Shown one piece after another: positions 7,161 to 15,136 of a stretch of DNA of 64,000 nt. The DNA is from an uncultured Eubacteriales bacterium. GTDB lineage: Bacteria > Bacillota > Clostridia > Lachnospirales > Lachnospiraceae. Under the pieces are notes generated by a model. The model did no database searches. It saw only the letters and a list, made by a program, of their open reading frames with translations, and was not told where the DNA came from. Location: assembly GCA_900545175.1 (NCBI GenBank), contig UQYF01000003.1:62001-126000 (forward strand). The letters run 5' to 3'. The position numbers were made by a program, and so were the translations under genes. Positions within the stretch are counted from its first letter, which is position 1. Every line of letters begins with the position of its first letter.

Positions 7161-9572
7161 ATGAAAGTATTACTTAGTTGGTTAAAGGAATATGTAGATA
7201 TAGATGTCACTCCACAGGAGCTTGAAAAGAAGTTTTTCGGTGCTGGCTTCGAGGTTGAGGGAGTTGAATATCTCGGTGAGAATATCGAGAAGGTATATGT
7301 AGGACAGGTTACTTCCATAGAGAAGTATGAGGGAACACATCTTTACATTTGTCACATTGACTGCGGTGAGCAGGGACATGACCATCTTATCCTGACAGGT
7401 GCTGACAATGTATTTCAGGGTGCCAAGGTTCCTGCATGTATAGTTGGAGCTAAGCTTCCTAACGGTATGGAAATCACACCTAGAAAGATGAAGGACATGA
7501 TGTCCTATGGTATGCTCTGCTCAGGAGCAGAGTTAGGTCTTGACAAGGACTGGTATAAGGGTGCAGACGTTAATGGAATTATGATTCTTGATGATGATGC
7601 ACCTGTAGGTGAGGATATAAAGAAATATCTTGAGCTTGATGACTATGTATTCGATATCTCTGTAACTGCCAACAGACCTGACTGCCAGTCGGTACTTGGT
7701 CTTGCGCGTGAAGTTGCGGCATTCCTTGGAAAAGAAATCAAGCTTCCTGATATGAGCTATACATGTGACGGAACGACTAAGCCGGAAATCAGTGTGACTG
7801 TTGACAGTCAGGATATATGTCCGAGATATTTAGGCCATTATGTATATGAAGTACAGTACAAGGAGTCACCTCTCTGGATGAAGAGAAGGCTTATCGCTGT
7901 AGGACATAATGCAATCAATGCGATGGTTGATATTACTAATTATGTTCTTGTTGAAATAGGACAGCCAATGCATGCATTTGATCTTAACACACTTGAAGGC
8001 TCATCAATCGTTGTGAGAAGAGCTGAGGATGGAGAGAAGTTAATTACACTTGATGGCAAGGAGAGAGTTCTCACACACAACAATCTTCTTATCTGTGATA
8101 AGGTAAAGGCTGTAGGTCTTGCCGGTGTCATGGGAGGTCTTAACAGCGAGATTACCGAGAATACGAAGGAAGTCCTCTTTGAGTCTGCTAAGTTTATGAA
8201 GGATAATGTCAGAAAGACAGCAAGAGGTCTTGGTCTTCAGTCTGATGCGGCATCACGTTATGAGAAGGGTATTGATGAGTACTCTGTAGAGTGCGGTATG
8301 GCAAGAGCGCTTAATCTTGTAACAACACTTGGCGTTGCAAAGGTAAGCTCCACTCAGTTAGACGTGAGTGCAGGTGCATCTACACAAAAGAGAGTAATCA
8401 AAGTTCCTGCTGCTAAAGTAAATTATGTATTAGGTATAGAGGTGCCTGAGGATGAGATGGTGAGAATTCTTAAGAATCTTGCATTTGAGGTCGAGTTATC
8501 TGACGGTGTTCTTACTCTTGCAATTCCTCGTTATCGTGAAGATATCGAAAATTATCAGGATATCGCTGAGGAGATTATAAGAGAGTATGGCTATGACAAG
8601 GTTGTTCCTACATTTCTCGGGGAGGCTCTTGTAACAAACGGAGGTCTGAATGCAGCGCAGAGCAAGGAGCTCTCTGTAAAGAATTTCCTCTGCACGCAGG
8701 GCTACTATGAGATACAGACTATTGCAATGACATCCAAGGATGAGCTTGATGAGTTCTTAATACCTGCTGATGCAAAGGAAAGAAAGGTTATAGAGATTTT
8801 AAATCCTATCACCGAGAATTTGAGTGTGATGAGAACACTTATGGCACCGGCCATGGTGAGAGCTATTGAGAATAATATCAAGAACGGCAATACCGATTTG
8901 CGTTTCTTCGAGCTTGCTAATGTATATATTCCAAAGGAGCTTCCGCTTACACAGGCACCTGATGAAGTCAAGACGCTCTGCCTTGGCACATCAGGCTCAG
9001 AAGAGGATTTCTTCACTATGAAGGAAACACTTGAGAATTTTGCTTCCTATAATAATATCAAATTCACTTACAAGAGAGGAAATGTTTCTTACCTTCATCC
9101 GGGAAGAACAGCCGAGGTTTACTGCGATGGCACTCTGATAGGTACATTCGGACAGTTAAGATATGATGTTATTGACTCACTTGCTATTGCAAAGGATAAG
9201 AAGAATGATACCAAGATTTTCATTGCAGAGCTTAACTATGACTTATTAAAGACTAAGTTCAAGGAAGAGATAACTTATACACCGGAGTCAACATTTGTTA
9301 AGACAAGCAGAGATATTGCAATGATAGTTGACAAGAAGGTTGAGTGCGGCGATATTATCGCTGCGATTGAGAAGGCAGATAAGCTTGTTTCTGAGGTTGA
9401 CCTTTTCGATATCTTTGAGAGTGAGAAGCTTGGCTTTGGAAAGAAGAGCATGGCATTTAGAATCGTATTTGCATCACATGAGTTCGATGTGACAGATGAG
9501 ATGACGGATAAGGCTGTGGATGGCATTGTAAACCGTCTGAGAGATGTATACGGTGCTCTTATGAGAAGCTAA
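7161..9572 (+). CDS. pheT: Phenylalanine--tRNA ligase beta subunit
   Basis: The 803-aa editing and tRNA-binding subunit of PheRS, at full family length. Domains seen in order are an N-terminal EMAP-like tRNA-binding domain (about 40-150), the B3/B4 editing domain, the B5 domain (KVPAAKVNYVLGIEVPEDEM) and a C-terminal anticodon-binding FDX-ACB domain (about 710-803, TFVKTSRDIAMIVDKKVECG). ATG 7161 follows GGAG at 7149-7152. It forms an operon with pheS and ends before a terminator at 9661. Confidence 0.97.
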   Translation: MKVLLSWLKEYVDIDVTPQELEKKFFGAGFEVEGVEYLGENIEKVYVGQVTSIEKYEGTHLYICHIDCGEQGHDHLILTGADNVFQGAKVPACIVGAKLPNGMEITPRKMKDMMSYGMLCSGAELGLDKDWYKGADVNGIMILDDDAPVGEDIKKYLELDDYVFDISVTANRPDCQSVLGLAREVAAFLGKEIKLPDMSYTCDGTTKPEISVTVDSQDICPRYLGHYVYEVQYKESPLWMKRRLIAVGHNAINAMVDITNYVLVEIGQPMHAFDLNTLEGSSIVVRRAEDGEKLITLDGKERVLTHNNLLICDKVKAVGLAGVMGGLNSEITENTKEVLFESAKFMKDNVRKTARGLGLQSDAASRYEKGIDEYSVECGMARALNLVTTLGVAKVSSTQLDVSAGASTQKRVIKVPAAKVNYVLGIEVPEDEMVRILKNLAFEVELSDGVLTLAIPRYREDIENYQDIAEEIIREYGYDKVVPTFLGEALVTNGGLNAAQSKELSVKNFLCTQGYYEIQTIAMTSKDELDEFLIPADAKERKVIEILNPITENLSVMRTLMAPAMVRAIENNIKNGNTDLRFFELANVYIPKELPLTQAPDEVKTLCLGTSGSEEDFFTMKETLENFASYNNIKFTYKRGNVSYLHPGRTAEVYCDGTLIGTFGQLRYDVIDSLAIAKDKKNDTKIFIAELNYDLLKTKFKEEITYTPESTFVKTSRDIAMIVDKKVECGDIIAAIEKADKLVSEVDLFDIFESEKLGFGKKSMAFRIVFASHEFDVTDEMTDKAVDGIVNRLRDVYGALMRS

Positions 9573-9660
9573 ATCAATGGATGGCTGAAATTTGCAATGC
9601 GTTGCAGGATGGCTTGTAACAGTCGAATGCAGATTTGCCATACGCTGACTTGAGTTATGT

Positions 9661-9704
9661 CCGGACATGTATTCATGATAAAGGATGCATGTCCGGTTTC
9701 TTTT
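9661..9704 (+). terminator. Terminator after pheT
   Basis: CCGGACATG (9661-9669) pairs with CATGTCCGG (9688-9696), followed by a T-rich run. The rest of the 262-bp gap contains a small GTAGGT/ACCTAC hairpin (9731-9748) and a weak queA promoter (TAGATT at 9769, TATAAT at 9792-9797). Confidence 0.75.
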
Positions 9705-9834
9705 GAAAATAGAGATATGGATGTAAAAAAGTAGGTCTAATTACCTACACTACATACATCAATAACTATAGATTTTAGACGGTATTAAAGATATAATAAC
9801 TACATATAATTGTATACACAGGAGTGGAAAAGAA

Positions 9835-10863
9835 TTGAATTTACATGATTTTAGTTATGATCTGCCACAGGAGCTTATAGCGCAGGATCCGCTTGAAGAC
9901 AGGTCATCATCAAGACTTATGCTTCTTGACAAGAATACGGGGGAGATAGAGCATAAGGTTTTTAAGGATATAACAGATTATCTAAATCCGGGCGACTGCC
10001 TTGTACTCAATAATACGAAGGTTATACCGGCAAGACTTATGGGAGTGAGAGAAGGAACAGGAGCTTCCATAGAGGTTCTTCTTTTAAAACGCAGAGAGAA
10101 TGATATCTGGGAGGTGCTTGTAAGACCCGGCAAGAAGGCCAGACCGGGTGACAGAATAATATTTGGTGATGGCAAGCTTGCAGCAGAGGTTCTTGATGTG
10201 GTTGATGATGGCAACAGACTTATCAGATTTTATTACGAAGGTGTCTTCGAAGCTGTTTTAGATGAGCTTGGTCAGATGCCGCTGCCGCCATATATCACTC
10301 ATAAGCTACAGGATAGGAACCGATATCAGACTGTCTATGCTAAGTATGAAGGCTCTGCGGCTGCACCTACAGCAGGACTTCATTTTACAAAGGAGCTTCT
10401 TAAGAAGCTTGAGGAAAAGGGAGTCATTATTGCCAATGTAACTCTTCATGTAGGTCTTGGAACATTCAGACCTGTAAAAGTAGAAAATATACAGGAGCAT
10501 CACATGCACTCTGAGATGTTTGTTGTCACGAAAGAGGAGGCTGATAAGATTAATGCGGCGCGTGCGGCCGGCGGCAGGATAATATGTGTAGGTACAACAA
10601 GTCTTCGCACACTTGAATCTACAACTGATGATAATGGAATTGTACATGCGGACAGCAGAGAGACGGATATATTTATATATCCGGGATATAAGTTCAAGGC
10701 CGTTGACTGCCTGATAACGAACTTCCATCTGCCTGAGTCTACGCTTCTTATGCTTGTTTCGGCTCTTGCAGGGCGCAATAATATACTGAACGCATATAAG
10801 ACTGCAGTAACTGAAAAATACAGATTTTTCAGTTTTGGGGATGCTATGTTCATACATGACTGA
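9835..10863 (+). CDS. queA: S-adenosylmethionine:tRNA ribosyltransferase-isomerase QueA
   Basis: Transfers and isomerises the ribosyl part of SAM onto 7-aminomethyl-7-deazaguanine in tRNA to give epoxyqueuosine, in the queuosine pathway. It starts at TTG 9835 with AGGAG at 9820-9824; the N-terminus MNLHDFSYDLPQELIAQDPL is the family's usual start. The 342-aa length is normal, and the motifs AAPTAGLHFT and TTSLRTLES are present. No tgt gene follows in this window; a PilZ gene lies 26 bp downstream. Confidence 0.96.
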   Translation: MNLHDFSYDLPQELIAQDPLEDRSSSRLMLLDKNTGEIEHKVFKDITDYLNPGDCLVLNNTKVIPARLMGVREGTGASIEVLLLKRRENDIWEVLVRPGKKARPGDRIIFGDGKLAAEVLDVVDDGNRLIRFYYEGVFEAVLDELGQMPLPPYITHKLQDRNRYQTVYAKYEGSAAAPTAGLHFTKELLKKLEEKGVIIANVTLHVGLGTFRPVKVENIQEHHMHSEMFVVTKEEADKINAARAAGGRIICVGTTSLRTLESTTDDNGIVHADSRETDIFIYPGYKFKAVDCLITNFHLPESTLLMLVSALAGRNNILNAYKTAVTEKYRFFSFGDAMFIHD

Positions 10864-10889
10864 CAGCAAAGAACAGGGAGGATTATATA

Positions 10890-11249
10890 ATGCCGGATAT
10901 TCAGGAGAAGAGAAAGTCAAGAAGAATAGGAATCAATGTAAAGATTAAGCTTCAGAAGGTTACGGATAACCCTTTGGTGTACGGACTTAAAGAGGATGAA
11001 TTTGAAGTAAATGTTGTTAATATTTCCAAGGATGGAATGGCTTTCAGGACTAAGGAAAGACTTGTACTCAACTCATTCTATGATTCGAAAGTTGTTTTGT
11101 GGACAAAGGAATCCTTTGACACAGTTATCGAGATTGTAAGAATGGAGAATATGGGTGAGGAAGAGACATTATATGGCTGCCGGTTTGTCGGAATAAGTGC
11201 TGCAGATCAATTTAAGATTGATGTTTATCAGATAGTGTCCAAAAATTAG
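10890..11249 (+). CDS. PilZ-domain (c-di-GMP receptor) protein
   Basis: The 119-aa product is essentially one PilZ domain. It has the two c-di-GMP-binding signatures, RKSRR near residue 7 (RxxxR) and NISKDG near residue 46 ([D/N]xSxxG). These receptors couple cyclic di-GMP to motility, surface or polysaccharide functions. ATG 10890 follows AGGGAGG at 10874-10880. It lies 26 bp behind queA, probably co-transcribed, and ends at a strong terminator. Its partner is not visible here. Confidence 0.88.
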   Translation: MPDIQEKRKSRRIGINVKIKLQKVTDNPLVYGLKEDEFEVNVVNISKDGMAFRTKERLVLNSFYDSKVVLWTKESFDTVIEIVRMENMGEEETLYGCRFVGISAADQFKIDVYQIVSKN

Positions 11250-11257
11250 ATACATAT

Positions 11258-11283
11258 GGCAGGATGCAGCCTGCCTTTTTTTT
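11258..11283 (+). terminator. Terminator after the queA-PilZ unit
   Basis: GGCAGG (11258-11263) pairs with CCTGCC (11270-11275), followed by eight T's. A second hairpin, AATATGTCCTG/CAGGACATATT, lies directly after it (11284-11316). Confidence 0.8.
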
Positions 11284-11455
11284 AATATGTCCTGTCTTAG
11301 CCGGCAGGACATATTTACCATGTGGATGTTATGATTTATAAAATAAACGACAAAACTTATTACCATCGGGTGACATGGTGAACTCTTATGAGCAGGAAGC
11401 GAAAGCGGATTGCAAATATCATTGACCGACAGAATTACATAATAATGGGGGATAT

Positions 11456-12142
11456 ATGGTTGAGATTGAAAAATTAAAAAAGAAATATATGACTGTAACA
11501 GCAGTCGAGAATATAACAATGAATATAGAGGCAGGGCGTATCTATGCACTGCTTGGCCCTAATGGAAGTGGAAAGACGACACTTATGAAGATGATTGCAG
11601 GGCTTACGAAACAGACGGCGGGGACTATTTTATATGAAGGAGCCCCGATTGGAGTTGAGTCAAAGAAGCATATCGCATATATGCCGACAGAGAGTTATTT
11701 CTATTCATACATGAACTGTACTGATATCGGAAAATACTATCAGGATTTTTTTGAAGATTTTTCTATGAAAAAGTATCTCGATTTACTTGAAAGCATGGAG
11801 CTTGCAGGAAAGACTAAGGCAAGCAAAATGTCATCGGGAATGCTCGCAAAGCTTAAGATTGCAGTGACATTGGCAAGAGACAGCCGGCTTATCATGTTGG
11901 ATGAACCGTTAAATGGAATTGACATAATTGCAAGGGATAAAATAATAGATATAATTACTGCTAACGTGGACGGGCACCGTTCATTTATATTGTCGAGCCA
12001 TCTTGTAGATGAGCTTGAAAAGATTATAGACTATGCGGTTTTTGTCAAGAACGGAACGATTGTGAAGCAGGGAGAGGCATCGGCTCTCAGGGATGAGTAC
12101 GGCAAGTCGATAGTTGATATATATAAGAGTATTTATTCGTAG
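11456..12142 (+). CDS. ABC transporter ATP-binding protein
   Basis: The 228-aa nucleotide-binding subunit has Walker A (GPNGSGKTT, near residue 37), a degenerate signature (SSGMLAKLKIA), Walker B (LIMLDEP) and the H-loop (SSHLVDELE). It resembles the BcrA/YtrB type of exporter ATPases. The following membrane gene starts 13 bp after its stop and should be its permease. The substrate is unknown; multidrug or bacteriocin export and self-protection are common for this type. Confidence 0.9.
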   Translation: MVEIEKLKKKYMTVTAVENITMNIEAGRIYALLGPNGSGKTTLMKMIAGLTKQTAGTILYEGAPIGVESKKHIAYMPTESYFYSYMNCTDIGKYYQDFFEDFSMKKYLDLLESMELAGKTKASKMSSGMLAKLKIAVTLARDSRLIMLDEPLNGIDIIARDKIIDIITANVDGHRSFILSSHLVDELEKIIDYAVFVKNGTIVKQGEASALRDEYGKSIVDIYKSIYS

Positions 12143-12155
12143 GAGGGGGAAATAC

Positions 12156-12923
12156 ATGTTCAAGCTGATAAAATATGAATTTCGAAAGAATCTGTATGGC
12201 ATGGCTGTTATGTGCGGTATAATCCTTGCGGCACAGCTTTATTTTATGTATGCCTGCTTTATAGCAGATAACAAAAACAAAGCACTTGGCGGGTCGTGGT
12301 TCTTGCTTATGGCTGCAATAATATGCTTTTTTATGGTGTTTATAATGGGTATAGCTACTTACAGCAGGGAATTGTCGAATAAGACGGCATATCTTGTGTT
12401 CATGACACCTAACAGTGCGATTAAGATAATTGGTTCTAAGCTTTTGTACACGCTCTTTAACGGAGCTGTAATTTTGATTCTGTTAGTAATACTTGGCATT
12501 ATTGACTGGAGGCTTCTCGGAAAAATGTGGGAGCAGGAGATAAGCGTTCTTGAGATGGTTTCTGAGATGATGTCGATGCTTGGAATAGATATGCTGAATG
12601 TTTTTTATAGTGCAGCAGCAGTCATTGTGAATTTTCTGGTGAATTTCTTTATGGCTGTAACACTTGCATATATGAGTGTAACTGCTACGGCAACAGTACT
12701 TCAGAATAAGAAAATCAAGGGATTGATAAGTGTTGTCGTATACATTATCTTATTTATTGTTATTAATAAGATAGGAGGACTTCTGCCAAGGCTGTACGAG
12801 TATCCGGAAAGCTTCACGCAGGTTGCCCTTTCGGGACTTTGGCGTACAGTGTTCTTTCTTATTATAATTATTGGGGCAGTTATAGCAACAGCCAGACTTC
12901 TTGAAAGACATGTAAGCCTTTAG
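12156..12923 (+). CDS. ABC transporter permease (ABC-2 type)
   Basis: The ATG 12156 start has AGGAGGGG at 12141-12148 overlapping the stop of the ATPase gene, so the pair is translationally linked. The 255-aa product, MFKLIKYEFRKNLYGMAVMC onward, has about six hydrophobic segments and the N-terminal FKLIKYEFRK pattern typical of ABC-2 permeases. An upstream TTG at 12114 is rejected. No family-specific substrate signal is seen. Confidence 0.82.
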   Translation: MFKLIKYEFRKNLYGMAVMCGIILAAQLYFMYACFIADNKNKALGGSWFLLMAAIICFFMVFIMGIATYSRELSNKTAYLVFMTPNSAIKIIGSKLLYTLFNGAVILILLVILGIIDWRLLGKMWEQEISVLEMVSEMMSMLGIDMLNVFYSAAAVIVNFLVNFFMAVTLAYMSVTATATVLQNKKIKGLISVVVYIILFIVINKIGGLLPRLYEYPESFTQVALSGLWRTVFFLIIIIGAVIATARLLERHVSL

Positions 12924-12988
12924 ATTAAGAGAATAATGTAAAAGACATGTAAGTCTTTAAATATGAAAACAACGTAGATGCCGGTTAT

Positions 12989-13027
12989 AGCTTCATACAG
13001 GATACAGGTCCTGTATGAAGCTTTTTT
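12989..13027 (+). terminator. Terminator after the ABC exporter pair
   Basis: AGCTTCATACAGG (12989-13001) pairs perfectly with CCTGTATGAAGCT (13010-13022), followed by a T run. Confidence 0.85.
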
Positions 13028-13031
13028 GTAT

Positions 13032-13140
13032 AATTAGGATTCGGGTGTCGAAACATGCTGATTTAGTTTATATGTGTATAATGGATTATATTTATACACA
13101 ATTAAGTTTATGAAGCATGTTTTGACATCCGAATCTAATT
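13032..13140. repeat. 109-bp inverted-repeat element, copy 1
   Basis: Outer arms of about 27 nt (13032-13059 and 13114-13140) carry the motif GATTCGGGTGTCGAAACATGC and its near-complement. Inside is a second hairpin (TGTGTATA/TATACACA). A diverged copy lies at 46861-46960. There is no coding potential. It looks like a non-autonomous palindromic or MITE-like element. Confidence 0.65.
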
Positions 13141-13263
13141 CATATTATATTGCATATGACGCATCAGTTATTCTGACTTTAAAATGGTATAAACAGCAAA
13201 AATATAATAAAAAATAAACAAAACGGAATAATTATAAAATAAGAATAAATTTAAAAATTCCTG

Positions 13264-13292
13264 TTGACAAATATATAAAGGAGTGATATTTT
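13264..13292 (+). promoter_or_regulatory. hrcA operon promoter
   Basis: TTGACA at 13264-13269, a 17-bp spacer and TATTTT at 13287-13292, immediately upstream of CIRCE. The 13141-13263 stretch before it is AT-rich and otherwise featureless. Confidence 0.6.
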
Positions 13293-13308
13293 TAGTATAT
13301 CAAAAATG

Positions 13309-13335
13309 TTAGCACTCAAATTCAAAGAGTGCTAA
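13309..13335 (+). promoter_or_regulatory. CIRCE operator (perfect)
   Basis: TTAGCACTC, 9 nt, GAGTGCTAA: the exact HrcA-binding consensus, 22 bp upstream of hrcA. Confidence 0.98.
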
Positions 13336-13357
13336 TAAAGAGAAAGGTAGGAGGCAG

Positions 13358-14410
13358 ATGGAACTTGACGATAGAAAAGTTAAGATATTAGAGGCAATCA
13401 TCCGCAACTATCTTGAGACAGGCGAGCCGGTAGGTTCAAGGACGATTTCAAAATATACGGACTTGAATTTAAGTTCAGCCACCATCAGAAATGAGATGGC
13501 TGATCTAGAGGAGCTTGGATACATCATTCAGCCGCATACATCGGCAGGTCGAATACCTTCCGATGCAGGTTACAGATTATATGTTGACAGAATGATGGCA
13601 GACAAGAAGCAGGAACTTGATGATAAAGAGCATGAGCTTCTTAAGATGCAGGATATGCTTCTTGACAAGGTGGATAAAGTTGAGACGCTTTTGCAGAATG
13701 TAGCAAAGACGCTTGCTGATAACACCAATTATGCAACACTTGTCACAGCACCTAAGTATACAGGCAACAGACTTAAGTTTATACAGCTTTCGCAGGTCGA
13801 GCCGGGGCAGATACTTATGGTTATCGTGACAGATGGTAATCTTATCAAGAACAAGATTATTCAGGTTGACACAGAGCTTGATAATGAGACATTGTTAAAG
13901 CTCAATCTTCTTCTAAACAGCAGTCTTAACGGACTGACGGTTGAAGAAATTAACCTGACGCTTATTTCAAAGCTTACCGGTCAGGCGGGTGAGTATTCAA
14001 AGCTTATCCATGATATACTTGATGCGGTGGCTGAGGTGGCAGGTTCACCTGATGACCTTCAGATATATACCAGCGGTGCAACTAATATTTTTAAATATCC
14101 TGAGTTGTCCACGCAGTCAAAGGCAAGTGAGCTGATATCCACATTTGAGGAAAAGAAAGAACTAACACAGCTTGTAAATGATGCGCTCAACAAGGATGAT
14201 GACACCGGTATACAGATATACATTGGTAATGAGACACCGGTTCAGACCATGAAGGATTGCAGTGTAGTCACTGCAACATATGAGCTTGATGAAGGTGTGA
14301 AGGGAACCATCGGAATTGTTGGACCTAAGCGTATGGACTACGAGAAAGTAGTCGAAGCATTAAAAAGTATTAAGGTTCAGCTTGATTCGAAATTTAACCC
14401 TAGTAAGTAA
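13358..14410 (+). CDS. hrcA: Heat-inducible transcription repressor HrcA
   Basis: HrcA binds CIRCE and represses the class I heat-shock genes; GroEL is needed for its activity. The 350-aa product has an N-terminal winged helix (RKVKILEAIIRNYLETGEPV, then TIRNEMADLEELGY, then HTSAGRIPSDAGYR) and a C-terminal GAF-like region with GPKRMDYEKVV. The length is normal. ATG 13358 follows GTAGGAGG at 13348-13354. First gene of hrcA-grpE-dnaK-dnaJ; it represses its own operon through the perfect CIRCE. Confidence 0.97.
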   Translation: MELDDRKVKILEAIIRNYLETGEPVGSRTISKYTDLNLSSATIRNEMADLEELGYIIQPHTSAGRIPSDAGYRLYVDRMMADKKQELDDKEHELLKMQDMLLDKVDKVETLLQNVAKTLADNTNYATLVTAPKYTGNRLKFIQLSQVEPGQILMVIVTDGNLIKNKIIQVDTELDNETLLKLNLLLNSSLNGLTVEEINLTLISKLTGQAGEYSKLIHDILDAVAEVAGSPDDLQIYTSGATNIFKYPELSTQSKASELISTFEEKKELTQLVNDALNKDDDTGIQIYIGNETPVQTMKDCSVVTATYELDEGVKGTIGIVGPKRMDYEKVVEALKSIKVQLDSKFNPSK

Positions 14411-14426
14411 GAAAGGCGGAGAACAG

Positions 14427-15083
14427 ATGGCAGAGCAGTTTGAGAAGAAGGACAATATTTCCGAGGAGGAGATTATTGATACCACTTCAACCAATGAAGA
14501 TAACAATGAAACTGTTGAAGATGTTGCAGTTGAGTCGGAACAGACAGCACAGGCTGATGACTCAGATAATACTTCCGATACGTCAGAAGGTGACGAGGAG
14601 GTTAAGAAAAAAGGCTTCTTTAACAAGGATAAGAAAGAAAAGAAAGATAAAAAGGATCAGAAAATTGATGAGCTGACTGACCAGTATCGAAGAACGCTTG
14701 CAGAGTTTGATAACTACCGCAAGAGAACAGAGAAGGAAAAGACAGCAATGTTCGAGGTAGGAGCTAAGGATATAATTGAGAAGCTTTTACCGGTTATAGA
14801 CAGCTTTGAGAGAGGTCTTGCAACCGTATCAGAAGAGCAGAAGACAGAGCCTTTTGTCGATGGTATGGATAAGATATATAAGCAGCTTGTAAAGCAGCTT
14901 GAAGATGCAGGAGTTAAGGAAATTGAGGCGCTTGATAAGGAGTTCGATCCTAATCTTCACAATGCAGTGATGCATGTGGAGGATGAGAATGTCGGAGAGA
15001 ACATTATCGTCGAAGTTTTCCAGAAGGGTTACACTTACCGTGACAGCGTTGTTCGCCACAGTATGGTAAAGGTAGCAAATTAA
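14427..15083 (+). CDS. grpE: Nucleotide exchange factor GrpE
   Basis: GrpE releases ADP from DnaK. Start ATG 14427 (MAEQFEKKDNISEEE) has GGCGGA at 14416-14421. The 218-aa product has an acidic and then lysine-rich disordered N-terminus (residues 1-85), a long coiled coil (QYRRTLAEFDNYRKRTEKEK) and a C-terminal beta domain with the signature DPNLHNAVMHVEDE, ending VRHSMVKVAN. It lies 16 bp behind hrcA. Confidence 0.96.
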   Translation: MAEQFEKKDNISEEEIIDTTSTNEDNNETVEDVAVESEQTAQADDSDNTSDTSEGDEEVKKKGFFNKDKKEKKDKKDQKIDELTDQYRRTLAEFDNYRKRTEKEKTAMFEVGAKDIIEKLLPVIDSFERGLATVSEEQKTEPFVDGMDKIYKQLVKQLEDAGVKEIEALDKEFDPNLHNAVMHVEDENVGENIIVEVFQKGYTYRDSVVRHSMVKVAN

Positions 15084-15136
15084 TTAAAGGCCACAGTAAG
15101 TTTTCAGATTTCATATAATATCAGGAGGAAAATGAT

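Noticed and set aside
9573..9834. preQ1 riboswitch before queA
   Set aside because: No preQ1 pseudoknot pattern close to the ribosome site; only a pheT terminator and a weak promoter were found.
10306..10920. 204-aa minus-strand ORF opposite queA
   Set aside because: It covers the queA 3' end and the PilZ start in antisense and shows no family motif.
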